From positions 187,532 to 251,531 of the forward strand of contig NW_020946557.1 of the NCBI RefSeq assembly GCF_900497805.2: a stretch of DNA of 64,000 nucleotides, in the 5' to 3' direction. The stretch is from Vombatus ursinus (taxonomy: Eukaryota; Chordata; Mammalia; Diprotodontia; Vombatidae). Of this stretch, positions 34,801-46,053 are shown in pieces; the first letter of the stretch is position 1, and the number at the start of each line of letters is the position of its first letter. The position numbers and the translations under genes are program-made. The notes beneath the pieces were generated by a model. That model did no database searches. It had not been told where the DNA came from and saw only the letters and a program-made list of their open reading frames with translations.

Positions 34801-35590
34801 GAACTTATGCATGAAATAGTATTGGCAATAACACTTACAGGCAATCTAGGAAACTGACCAAATTACAGACAGATTATAGTCTAATAGTTTGTAAATTGGT
34901 GGTTTGGAATTCAGAATGCCTTACACTACAGAAAAACTTCATAAAGTGATGGTAAGATACCTAGGTTAGTCTTTGTTTAGTTTTCCACAGAAGTATAGAA
35001 CAAACAAACAAAAAAATCAATTTCCTATTGAATCTATGGGAAAATGTATACTGAATCCAGAGAAATCAGGAAGCTAGGGAATACATTTTTCCCTGCACCA
35101 TGAGACTCAGTGTCGAGCACTGAGTTACCTGTGCCTAAATCTACTCAGGTAGTATAAATGATTCTTGTGTTCCTTGTTCTCTAGACAGACAGAGACCTTC
35201 TTTTCTTCTCCTACTACAAGGGCAGGAGGATTTGACTTTAAACTCTTTTTACTTCTCCCTGAAAACAAATCTCACTCCTCTTCCCATTTCTCTCCAGCAC
35301 TGAAAAGGCATAGAACTTCTGCCGTAAATGACATTTGTCTATAAAGGATGTTAGTGAGTTGGATGACTTTATTCTAGGGCTTCTAAGATTATTTAAATTT
35401 GGCAGAATTCTATTGATGCCAATGGTTATAATCAAAATAGGAATGAAAACCACAGAGAGAAAAAAAATTAAATGTTAGCTAAAATCTTTTCACAAAATTG
35501 TTGACTAAACAGTACAACAAACTGAAATTGAATTCTAAGGAAGCAAAGTTTTGATGCTTTAATTTAGTAAAATTATTTTTATTGTTTAGA
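34801..35590. other. Intron stretch, nothing recognised
   Basis: No repeat family or coding signal recognised. Confidence 0.4.
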
Positions 35591-35591
35591 A

Positions 35592-37330
35592 GATGTGGCA
35601 TCTCTTGAACAATTAAAACATTTCCAGACTGTGTTTAGAATGTTTCTGTTGTTGCTTCTTTCTGCAAAGCATTCTTTAAGGGTCCCATATACAACTTTTG
35701 CTTCCATCATCTTTTCTTTTAGGCCTATTGGGCACTTTGTGATATATGTACCTTTAAGATGTGAGCAGTTAAGGTTGCTGAAAGGGGCAAAAAAGTGCTT
35801 TTCCATAACCAAGATGGAATAAATTAACTTGGAAAGAATGTAATGGCCCTTTCATAAGCGAACAGATTAGTGGCTATAAGAGGTAGGAAAAAAAATCTTT
35901 TGTTAAACAAAAAAAACTATTAAAAAACTCATGTGCAAAGAGGTACGGTTTCAGAAAAGATGTGAGTAGTTTGGTTGTTAGAAGGGGCAGAAAATGAATT
36001 TTTACATGAGTGATATGGCTTAAGTCACCTTGTAAAGGACGTAAGGTGCTGCTCCTTTCTTATGTGAATAGTTTTATGCCTGAAAGGGGCAGAAAGATAA
36101 TTTTTATGAACTACACATTTATAAAATGCTAGTGTAAAGAAGCATAGAATGTTCAGTGAATAAGTCTGGGGACTGAGAAACAGCCAAGGATGTAGGGCAC
36201 TGGGTTTCTCAACTTGTCTGCATGTAACTGTTTTGAAGGCTTCCAAAGCTAAAACTCACAAAATAATAAATCAAATAGCTATTTGGGGACTGTGAGATGA
36301 CTAAACAAGATGTGTTGGTTTTTATAACAGAAATGAGGTGTTGATGAGTTTTATATCATAAGAAAAAGATGAATAACTGATGACCAGGAAGATCTGATTT
36401 GAGCTTCTGAAAACAGTGAAAAACCTAGGTGGTCAGTGAAGAGCTGGCAAATATGGAAGAACTAAGCAGGAAGAAAAACTTAGCAGGGATGGAAAAGTCA
36501 GAGCTCACAAAGCTCTATCAGGAGACCAGCAGGAGGAAGCCAGCTGACACGGGGGATTCTCAATGGAAGAGAAAAGTCATATACTCTAATTTCAGCTACT
36601 GCCCTCTAGCACCACCTATGGTGTGAGAAAGGAGAAACCTTTCAGAGGGGCCTATTGTTCTTTGCTGCCCCTTATGGTTTGAGGGAAAAGCAGAAAATAG
36701 AAATTAAAGGCTTTGAAGCAGATCTTTTCTTAGATCAATAGGCTGACAACTGACTGGATGATGCAGAAGTGTGGTAAGTGAAGAGCTGGTGGGTTTGTCT
36801 GCAATACCCAGAGAGAGCCAGCTTAATAAACTTTTTGGTTCTTTGGCTTAAAGGATCGTAAGTTAAAAGAGCTTGAAACTGCCTTATCAGTTTCAGAGAG
36901 GTTTTGGCCAACAGGAGAGTAAAGACCTTAAGAGTAGGCAACTTAAAAATGGTCCTGTAGTGCAGATGTTCCTAAATAGACCGATGACATCCTAGCCTGC
37001 CCTTCAGTTACTCAGGTGCCTTCCCTGCCATGCTTCTGCAAGTATGTAAGTATTCTCCCGGACAGATACTAAGTACATTGGTGGGACAGTGTGACCCAGG
37101 TTTATATGTAGATTGTGATGTGCTGATTATTCTTGCATTTGCTTTATGGTGAGTACCTGTGACATATTGCTGATCTGTGATTTTGTCTTGTTGTTAAGTA
37201 TATAGTTACACTGAAGATTTAATGGTGACATCATCGTGAGGGGCTAGTTTTGTGTAAATGAAGTGTGCACTAGACTTGAGAACTACAATGGTGAGGTGAG
37301 GAAGGGGAGGAAAGTTTTGTTTATTTTTTT
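35592..37330 (+). repeat. Unclassified repeat-like block with internal repeats (possible LTR-type fossil)
   Basis: It starts with a roughly 110-bp block that recurs at 39205-39306. Inside, a motif 'gaaaggggcagaaa' with variants recurs at about 35777, 35980 and 36081, each followed by an AT-rich stretch. Further right are an 'aataaactttttggttcttt' polyadenylation-like site (36826) and a GC-richer end. LTRs often look like this, but I cannot name a family or define ends, so the class is open. If it is an LTR it is a lone fossil with no coding part. Confidence 0.25.
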
Positions 37331-37365
37331 AAAATTATTATTATTATTATTGTTATTATTTTGCT

Positions 37366-37500
37366 TTTTAGTGAGGCAATTGGGGTTAAGTGACTTGCCC
37401 AGGGTCACACAGCCAGTGTCAAGTGTTTGAAGCCAGATGTGAACTCAGGTCCTCCTGACTCCAAGGTTGGGGCTCTATCCATTGTGCCCCCTAGCTACTC
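37366..37500 (-). mobile_element. MAR1/WSINE1-type SINE, antisense
   Basis: 'gtgaggcaattggggttaag', 'cccagggtcacacagccagt' and 'ctcaggtcctcctgactcca' are the complement of the SINE body. A (TTA)n tract at 37333-37362 adjoins it on the left. Confidence 0.9.
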
Positions 37501-37762
37501 CCTTGTTTATTTTTTTACAAATATGGCTTATGTACTCTTAACTGCCCTCAAAACAGTAGGTGACAAGTTAGAAGAGAAGTTGAGCAGAGTAACAGTTTTA
37601 TTCTGAGACAAGCACTCTGATTGTCTGGGAGATAAGACTTGAAGAAAATAACTAACATATATTTTTCAGACTAACAGAAATTTTTTCAGTAAGAACCTGA
37701 TAGAACTATTCAACTGTTCTGAGCAAAAAAGAAAGAGAAAATTGTAACATATAAAACAATAC

Positions 37763-37874
37763 CTTTTAATTATATTTACTATCTCTTGGAAAAGCGCCTT
37801 TTCGTCAGCAGCATAAGTGACTTCTAATCTTGTAATTCCAGAACGAATAAGTAATGGAGTCTGGTTTCTGATAC
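37763..37874 (-). CDS. REV3L: REV3L exon, exonuclease-like domain
   Basis: The exon is 112 bp and encodes IRNQTPLLIRSGITRLEVTY, AADEKALFQEIVNIIK and part of Arg. The acceptor is TTTACTAG, the donor is AAAAG|GTATTG, and phases fit both neighbours. It is an alpha/beta portion of the exonuclease-like fold with no catalytic residues of its own. Residues such as RSGITRLEVTYAADEKALF are almost unchanged from human (recalled). Confidence 0.96.
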
Positions 37875-38706
37875 CTAGTAAACAAATAAGATATTTACTG
37901 TATGTCATTCTGTAAGTTCTTTTAGCTTTATTTTAAAATAAAGTTACCAGAATCTCCTCATTACAATAATCTTTTCTAACACAAAAATATAATTCATTTA
38001 ACCAAAAATTTTAATATATGCAATAATATACAAATGCATCTTAAAATGTCCTATTTCTATGAAAATGGAATTCAGTAAATTCATTATTTTGCTTCTGCCT
38101 ATTATCCTTTCCTGTGGTCACAATTACTATATGGAATGGTTTCTCTGTAGAGAAACAATCCAATGTTCTTCAAAATAATTTACAAGGTAGATAATGTGTA
38201 TTTAGACTTAAAATGCATATTTTCATGGAGATGAAAAAGAAAATTAACAGATTTAATAAATTCCTTATAATAATTTCCAGAAGCAGATTATATTAGCAGG
38301 ATAATCCAGTATATAAATGTATGATAAAGCAGACAAATGATACATTAATGAATATGGGATGTCATTTGCATGCTCTAATTTTCATGCACATGGAGGGGGG
38401 TACAGTGTTCACCATCTAAATTTTTATATATTATTTAAAAAATGACTGGTTATATACTTATTCACCCTATTAGAATCACAATATTTTACAGTTTTCTACC
38501 TTTACTGATAATTAAATAAGTATGCTAAAATTTAGTTCTGGGCTCCTAAGCAAAAATTTTTGAATTGGCTTACCCTTCTAAAGGTAAAGAGTAGATTTAC
38601 AGCAGTGAGATCCCCTCCTTTCATGGAGTCCTTCTAAAATTCTGGTGTTGCTTGGACAATATTTTCATTTATCTATAGTTATGCAATAAATGAAAGTTAC
38701 AAATAC

Positions 38707-38899
38707 CTTGGCTGGAGATTGTGCTGTCTTTATCAATTACGATTACACCTGTGAGTTCTGTTTTATCTGTATCTGGTAGAGCTGTATCTGATGAGATAGA
38801 GTAGAACAAAGCACATATAGGATCAAATTCAGGATCTGGCTCCAAGTCTCGTCTGGTTCGAGCATGCAACTCCACACTGATGAGTGTCAGATTTTGGAT
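38707..38899 (-). CDS. REV3L: REV3L exon carrying the degenerate ExoI motif
   Basis: The exon is 193 bp (64 codons plus one base) and encodes IQNLTLISVELHARTRRDLE, PDPEFDPICALFYSISSD and a downstream TELTGVIVIDKD. The position equivalent to the ExoI Asp-x-Glu of POLD1 (DIE) reads Ser-Val-Glu, so the first metal ligand is lost. This agrees with polymerase zeta being known to lack proofreading. The acceptor is TTTTGTAG and the donor is CAAG|GTATTT. It ends in phase 1 and the next exon completes a Gly codon. Confidence 0.97.
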
Positions 38900-39204
38900 C
38901 TACAAAATAGAAACAAGAAATGTGTTCATCATTGAGTCATGCTGACATGTTGAAAAATGCTGAAAAAAAGGCATCATAATAAGAATTTTTTAAAACCCTG
39001 ATACACTATTTTTGCATAATTTTGATTTTTATATATACACAAATACGTGTACTTGTATGTATTTGTTAATATGTTAATATATATAAAGTGCTTTGTAAAT
39101 TTTAAATTGCTGTATAAACTCCAGCTATTAAATAGAAATATATACCTATGTATGTATATACACATACAGTCATCATTTCTCCTCCCTTATTTTTATTCCT
39201 TACA

Positions 39205-39306
39205 AGATGTGGCAGCTCTTGAATAATTAAAATATTTCTAGACAGTGTTTAGAATTTTTTCTATTGTTGCTTCTTTCTGCAAAGCATTCTCTAAGGGTTC
39301 TATAAA
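39205..39306 (+). repeat. Second copy of the 35592 dispersed block
   Basis: 'aagatgtggcagctcttgaa', 'tttctagacagtgtttagaa' and 'cttctttctgcaaagcattc' match 35588-35690 with few differences. The two copies are 3.6 kb apart and separated by two REV3L exons, so they are independent copies of an unnamed dispersed repeat. Confidence 0.7.
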
Positions 39307-39544
39307 CAAAAAATACTCTATCCCTTCCAACAAAGAATAAGAAGGGAAAAGAGCAGTTTAATAAACTAACTAGTATCAATCTAGTCTGACAATATATGCA
39401 ATATTCTATACACAGAGAGCCTTAGCTTTGCAGAGAAGGGAGGCTGGTACACTTTCTCATCTCTTCTCTGGAACCAAACTTGGTAATTTTTAATAGTAAC
39501 TTAAGATGTATTTTTACTAATACCTTTGTTTTCATATTGCCTCT

Positions 39545-40680
39545 TCCTTCCCCTCCCAGAGAGCCAAATCTTAAAACAAAATTTTTTTTTCAAAAAAATT
39601 TCAGCAAATCAATATATTAAAAAACTTTGACATTATATGCCACGTTTCCTTTGCAAGGGAATTCTTCAGGCCAAAGCATCTTCTTTATAATTTTACAACA
39701 GTCATTTTTGGTTATTTTATAGTGGTTGTTCTTTCCATTTACAATGTTGCAGTCATTGTACATGTTATTTACTTAGCTTTTGTTTAGTTCATTTTGCATC
39801 AATTCATGAGGGTCTTTTCATATTTCTCTGTGTTCATCCTTATGTTCATGGACGACAGTTTATTTAGTCATTTCCATTGATGGTCATCTGCTTTGTTTCT
39901 AGTTCTTTGCTACTATAAAAAGTGTTGCTATGGGGCAGCTAGGTGGCGCAGTGGCTAGAGCACCGGCCTTAAAGTCAGGAGGACCTGAGTTCAAATCCGG
40001 CCTCAGATCAAGCACTTGACACTTACTAGCTGTGTGACCCTGGGCAAGTCACTTAACCCCGATTGCCTCACTTAAAAAAAATAAAATAAAATAAAAAGTG
40101 TTGCTATAAAAATTTGCTGTATATGGGGGTATTCTTTTTAATCAATTACCTTCTTGAAGTACAGGTGTAGCAGTGCAATCTTTGGGTCAAAAGAGATGGA
40201 CATTTTAGCTACTTAATTTGCATAATTCTACACTACTTTGCAGAAAACTAATTCACAGTTTCACCAACAAATGCATTAGTGTGCCTGTCTTTCTACAACC
40301 TCTCCAAAATTAACTTTTTATCTTTCATCTTCTTTACTATTGTGCTGGATGGAGTTGTTTTGATTTATATTCCTTTTATTCATAATTTGGAGCATTCTTT
40401 CATATCATTGTTAATAGTTTGGACTCTGTCAAGACCTTTTGCTTTTATATGATGGTGTTAGTTCTTTACAAACACCAAACCCTTAACAGGAAATACTTGA
40501 CATAAAGATCTTTTTCCTAGGTGACTACTTTCCTTTATCATCCTAGATGTATTAATTTAGTTTATGCAAAAGCTTTTCAATTTTATGTAATAACTAATTT
40601 GTCTTTTGCCCTTCTCTCTTGTTTGGATAAGAACTGATTTCTGACTTCTTGTTAATGGTATATGAACTACCTTAAAAAGA
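39545..40680 (-). mobile_element. Antisense L1 3' region, interrupted by a SINE
   Basis: The landmarks 'catttccattgatggtcatc', 'ctttgctactataaaaagtg' and, after the SINE, 'ctgtatatgggggtattctt', 'tttgggtcaaaagagatgga' and 'tctttcatatcattgttaat' are the complement of an older L1 3' region. The complement includes the 'tttgaccc' site of the conserved L1 3' block. Confidence 0.7.
39932..40090 (+). mobile_element. MAR1/WSINE1-type SINE with exact 17-bp target-site duplication
   Basis: The body starts 'ggggcagctaggtggcgcag' and ends in a (TAAAA)n-like tail. The exact repeat 'ataaaaagtgttgctat' flanks it at 39915-39931 and 40091-40107. It splits the antisense L1, so it is younger than that L1. It is the cleanest SINE copy in the window. 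Confidence 0.97.
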
Positions 40681-40849
40681 ATTTAATGATTTAAATTTAA
40701 ATTTAATTTAATATAATTTAATTATAGTTAAAACAAAAGATGTGATATAGCTGTCAAAAAAGGTAACGAGAACTTAGGCTACACTAATATGTGTGGAATG
40801 CCCAGAGTAAGGTAGGTAATAATTCATTTTCTCTGCTGGTAGCTCAGTT

Positions 40850-41110
40850 CTTTCCAGTTTTGAGAAGGACATTTTAACAGGGACATTAGATTATGTCCAG
40901 AGGAGGATGACCAGTAAGGGAGAGGAGCCTAGGAGATATATGAGGAATAGCTGGATATATGGATATTTAAACTGTTGAACAGACTAAGCAACAAGTGGTT
41001 AAAAACAGAGGGAAAAGGGGAAAAAAGCTATGCATAGCCTTCTTAAGTGGGAAGAAAGTTAAGTGGAAAGAGCGAGCTGCTGTATCAGTTTCTAATTCTG
41101 GCCACTAGGT
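40850..41110 (+). mobile_element. CR1/L3-clade LINE 3' fragment
   Basis: 'aaggacattttaacagggac', 'tgtccagaggaggatgacca' and 'aggaatagctggatatat' match the CR1-type 3' block 'gagagcatccagaggagggc ... gaaggaactggg' in order. Decayed. Confidence 0.5.
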
Positions 41111-41487
41111 GCCACTTAGATGACATTCTAAGTAATACTGGAAGAAAGAGCCAAAAAGCCTTCCCTGGTTAGGTGGATGAATATGTATAATATCTAAACT
41201 GGGATGATAAAAGTTGATAAAATTAACAATTAGCTATGAAAATGAAAAATTAGTTTTTAAGTGATAAAAGGTAAAGCAAAAAATTCTGTGCAACGTTCTA
41301 GTTGGCCAAAGGAAGATGAATTTTGTTAGATCAGTATTCACTACTTGAACAAATATGCCCTTTAGATTTGAGTTAGAATTGCAAGAAAAAAAATGTTATG
41401 GTAACCATCAACTATTACAAATATATTTGAATTCAGTAGCTCTAGAAGCTTGAATTCTAACTAGAGAAGAAAATACATTAAGAGAGG

Positions 41488-41700
41488 CTGGAAGGCAGTA
41501 CAAATTAAAAATCAAGAAATATGGGTTCTACTTCCAACTCTACTGCTCACTACCTACATGGCTCTGGCTAGTTACTGAGCATTTCTGGGTCTCAGTTTCA
41601 TTATACGCTTATGATAAAGCTGAAATAATACTGGTTACTTATATGCATATGAAAAAGTTGATCACGGAGATTCCTTTCAGCTCTAAAGTTCTATGATTTT
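41488..41700 (+). mobile_element. MIR-type CORE-SINE
   Basis: 'gggttctacttccaactcta', 'catggctctggctagttact', 'gggtctcagtttcattatac' and 'ttcctttcagctctaaagtt' follow the CORE-SINE order, including the marsupial-type 'ctctaaagttctatgat' end. Confidence 0.65.
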
Positions 41701-42427
41701 AAGTTCAAATCTTGAGTTATAAATGAAACTGTATTTAATGTCTTCCTCATAAATTATATAAACTCCATGTTTTTTAAAGACTGGAATGACTCTAGAAAAA
41801 ACAGTGAAACAAGACAATGTCTTCAGTCCCACTCCTATAATTTTCTCAGCTGCTCTCAGGTAGGTGGTACCCTCAGTCTTTCTCCAATGATCTTTATATG
41901 AAAACCTGCTACCAGCTCCATCATTCACACTAAGATGAAAATAGCTAATGATAGTAATGTATTAGTTCTCCAAGGGACATCTGCATCTCATCAGGGATCA
42001 CAGCCTTGAGCTAAAGGGACAAAGCTAACTAGTAAAATTTCAGGCATTAGCCAATAGATATAAAGTAAGGGGGATTTTACCAGTAAGGTCATTTTCCAGC
42101 CCTACTAGAACTTAATCCGTCTATACATAAAACTGTTATGTGTTAAGCTTAAGATAGTTAATGAGACCCCCAATTAAATTACTACACAAATATTAACAAT
42201 TTATTGTTGCTATCTGCTTGGCCTGTCTATGGCTACTGACCTACTGACAGTACAATATGTGATTTAAGTGGCTTTACTGTAACAGTGATCAATTTGAGGA
42301 AATCCACTCAGGTATTTTAACCTTAGTTCCTACAATATCCAATAGCACAAATTTCAAAGATAGTTGGCTAGATTTAATGTGCATTAAAATGGTGATATTA
42401 ACCGGTGATAAAGAGATTGACTTGATG

Positions 42428-42562
42428 ATCCTGAATGAATGAAAAAGCATTTAGTAAGTACTTACTATGTATAAAGCACTATACTAAGTTCTGGGAATAC
42501 AAAAAAGAAAAACAAAACAGTTATTGCTCTTAGGAACTCACATTCTAATAGGGGGAAGACAA
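42428..42562 (+). mobile_element. Old LINE-type repeat start (L3/CR1-like)
   Basis: 'aagcatttagtaagtactta', 'ctatactaagttctgggaat' and 'aactcacattctaatagggg' form the same start as at 2650 and 32213. Confidence 0.55.
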
Positions 42563-43375
42563 CGCTTTTGGGAAGTTTCAGCAGCAAGTCAGATGGAAAG
42601 GCCCAGTGGTAATTAGGGTACAACAGCAAAGCAGATGGAAAGCATCATTCTTAAATGTCATTTCCCTGAACAACACACATCTATTTTTGATACTGAACAA
42701 TTTCACGACGCCAAGAAGTTTGGTGGTGATCATCTACAAAGGCCGAGGAGATGAGGCTGTAGCATCTGCAAAGGCCAGGTGGCATCTCCACAAGGGTTGT
42801 TCCCTGTACGATGGTCATGGCAAGTGTCCTGACAGCACCAGGGTTGGTGGTCTAGGGGTACTCCTATTCCTGGGGCTATTGGGCTTACCTGCCCATTGAT
42901 GGCAGTTGGTCAGTTGCTGTATCTGTGGTATCAGGGACACAGGGCCCCTTCTATTTGAGAATTGCAAGGGCCAGCCTGAAAACAGGATTTCACTAGCATT
43001 AGGTTCCAACTTTGGAATAAACACGTAACAATGTTTCTGTCAAGTGCCCAAAAGGGTTTTTTAAAAGATCACTTAGCTTTTAATATATTTTGGTCTTTTT
43101 AAGCTGAATTTTGTTAGTGAAGGATTCATATTTACACAATCAAGAATGACAACAGAATCATTTCATTTGGACTCTTAACATCTCAGGCCTCACCTTACTA
43201 AATTAGGCACTTACTTACTGGTGAACCAGACCCTAAAATCCAGATCTGACACAACAACTTCATCTCAACAGTGGAAGCCTGCTTCTGAGACTTTTGCCTT
43301 TTAAATACGTGTTTATTATAATAGTGAGAATGTCAATAATCTATGACTTCACTGACATGCATATTACTTCCAAGG
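42563..43375. other. GC-richer unclassified intron stretch
   Basis: A locally GC-richer block (about 42700-42960; 'gcaaaggccaggtggcatct', 'gacagcaccagggttggtgg') stands out from the AT-rich surroundings. It has no recognised family and no convincing coding frame. It may be the diverged continuation of the repeat that starts at 42428. Confidence 0.4.
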
Positions 43376-44525
43376 GTGTGAACTGAAACTCATCTGTGCA
43401 GTCTAGCCCCCGTCCATAAATTCTCCCTATGTGAATTATTCATTGGGCTTGAGGTTTTTCTTTAGTTCTTTTGACATTCTATGGACACCAGTACTGGGGT
43501 ATCATCCTCTGCTCTTCCTATATCACTAGCCCACCTCCTTTTCTGATCATATAAATGCTCTGGATGATGACAGCACTTCCTGAATTCACTACTGTTCTAT
43601 TGTTGGTAATATGTTGTAGTCTGCTCCTACCGTGCATAACTCAATTGCCTTTTGGGTTGCCTTCAATGTTGATTCTTTGGAGAGTTCAAATTATTGCATG
43701 AAGACTGGTATTAAAAATGGGTTTCAGTTTTAGGAATAAGTTTGGATCATTGAGAGTGCAACTTCCCAAATACAATCCCACTTACTTCCATTCATGCAAT
43801 TTTAGGTCAAACTCACTCCCTATTTAGTCCCAGTCTGACACGAGTGTGCTAAAAGACTGCCCATTCAGGTGCATGCCAATAGTCAGAACAATAGGTACAC
43901 TTCATTCATTTGTTTTTTTCCTGTGTGGATAGTTAGGCAAAATTGTTTTTCAGTAGCCATGGATTTTGTTAAGCAAGTCCTATAGTATTTTGACGCATGA
44001 TGTCAGCACAATATCACCCCCAAAGAGGAGTATCTGGAGAACTTTATCATCTACAGAAGATTCTTCCATTTGAACTGTGCACAAGATACAATGAATGACT
44101 GGTTCTAATAACTTTAGTTAGCACAGACCTCCATGTCTTTTGATTTGTATGATATGGATAGTCATGAGATCAATGAACAAAATTATCTCTGATTGTACCT
44201 AACAAGGAATCTCATGTGATCTTAACGTATACAAAAGACATTCCTTGTTGGAGGACAGCCTTTAAGCATGTATTTTGCTCTAGGAAGTTTTGGCTTAAAA
44301 ACGAACAATAAATAACAAATATGGTAGAATCTAGTATGCTCTCCTTTTTATTCAATTATTCACATCAATGAAGATGTGTCCTGCTGTAGATCATTTGTGA
44401 AATTTGCCTCTTCCATTCTGTTATTTTCATTGAGAACACCCTGGATACATATATGGAGATTCTCATAAGAATTTTATAAGGGAGAAATAAAGCATAGTGA
44501 TGGGTGGGTACTCATGTCCTCCTCT

Positions 44526-45087
44526 TTTTTTAAATTAATTTATTTTTAGTTTTCAACATTCACTACCATAAGCTTTTCAGTTTTAAAAATTTTCTCCCCC
44601 TTCTTCCCTGCCTCCTTCTCCAAGACATCATGTAATCTGATATAGGCTCTACATATACATTCCTATTAAATATATTTTCATGTTAGTCATGTTGTAAAGA
44701 AGGATTAGAACCAATAGGAGGAACCACAAGAAAGAAGAAACAAAACAGAAAAGAAAAAAAAGAGCAAATAATATGCTTCAATCTGCATTCCAACTCCATA
44801 GTTCTTTCTCTGGATATGGATAGCATTTTCCATCATTAGACTTTTGGAGATGTCTTAGATCCTTGCATTGCTGAGAGAAGCTAAGTGTATCAGAGTTAGT
44901 CATCGCACAACGTGGCTGTTACTGTGTACAACGTTCTGCTGGTTCTGCTCACTTCACTCAGCATCAGTCCATACAAGTCTTTCCAGGTTTTTCTGAAGTG
45001 CGTTTGCTTATCATTTCTTATAGCACAACAGTATTCCATTCCATTCATATACCACAACTTGTTCAGCCATTCCCCAAACTGATGGGT
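44526..45087 (-). mobile_element. Antisense L1 3' end inserted in the RTE element
   Basis: 'ttaatttatttttagttttc', 'gaaccaataggaggaaccac', 'tggttctgctcacttcactc' and 'aacttgttcagccattcccc' are the complement of the L1 3' end at 21840-22400. Near-matching flanks ('atgtcctcctct' at about 44514 and 'atgtcctcttct' at about 45089) are the probable target-site duplication. Confidence 0.85.
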
Positions 45088-45747
45088 GATGTCCTCTTCT
45101 AATAATAACATTTCATTTTAAAAGTATCTACCTATTTTTCAGGTATCATGAAAATGTATTTCTCTTCTACCCCCAATGCTTTCAAAATTTTATTGCCTTC
45201 AGCATGGATTTCTTCTGTGTGTCCTCGTTCTGGTTCAGCTACTCTTGCTGACTTCATTTTCTTAAGCGACAACTCCATTTCCTCATATAGCACTTAGTCA
45301 TTATAGATTAAAGTACTAAGCATCTAAATATGGTGGTTCCATTGTACTAGATCATGAAACTGAAATACTATAAAAACACTGGCAGATTTGTTCTAATTTT
45401 TCTGTATCTGCCCTCCCAGTTTATTTTATAAATGCACTTAGTTGGGTCTCACCCAAATTTAGTGTAGATTTGCTTTCTGCTCCACTATGCCTTGCTGTTT
45501 CTTATAGCTGTATTATTAATAATCATGCATCATCTTCCTCTAACATTCAGCAAATGAATTTATGCTCTAAATCAATGTTTTCCTTGATTGTCATGTCTTT
45601 TTGTTAAGTGGTTTCTATGTTCTTTTTGCTTCCTTGTTGTGGTGATTATTTTATATCAGCTAAACTAAATGGTCAACAGAACCACTGTTTTTTCCCCTTT
45701 ATTCCATTCCAGTATCTTTTTCACTTTACGCTTTCTTCCACTTGACT

Positions 45748-45912
45748 TTTTTTTGGGGGGAGGGGGGCAAGGCAGTTGGGGTTAAGTGACTTGCCGAGAG
45801 TGACACAGCTAGTAAATATCAAGTGATCAAGTGTCTGAGTCCAGATTTGAACTGAGGTCCTCCTGACTCCAGAGCCGGTGCTCTATTCACTGCAGCACCG
45901 AGCTGCACCCCT
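45748..45912 (-). mobile_element. MAR1/WSINE1-type SINE, antisense (first of a pair)
   Basis: 'gcagttggggttaagtgact', 'gtgacacagctagtaaatat', 'gaggtcctcctgactccaga' and 'ttcactgcagcaccgagctg' are the complement of the full SINE. A G/T-rich tract lies at its tail side. Confidence 0.9.
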
Positions 45913-45919
45913 GCCCTCT

Positions 45920-46053
45920 TTGTTTTAGGCAATCAGGGTTAAGTGATTTGCCCAGGGTCACACAGCTAGTAAATGCCTAGGGCTAGATTTGAACGCATGT
46001 CCTTCTGATTCTAGGGCCAGTACTTTATCTACTGTACCACCTAGCTGCCCCCT
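45920..46053 (-). mobile_element. MAR1/WSINE1-type SINE, antisense (second of a pair)
   Basis: 'caatcagggttaagtgattt', 'cagggtcacacagctagtaa', 'catgtccttctgattctagg' and 'ctgtaccacctagctgcccc'. It lies a few bases from the first copy in the same orientation. The outer flanks 'cttccacttgacttttt' (about 45733) and 'cttctacttgatttttc' (about 46053) resemble each other, so the pair may have moved in as one dimer. Confidence 0.85.
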
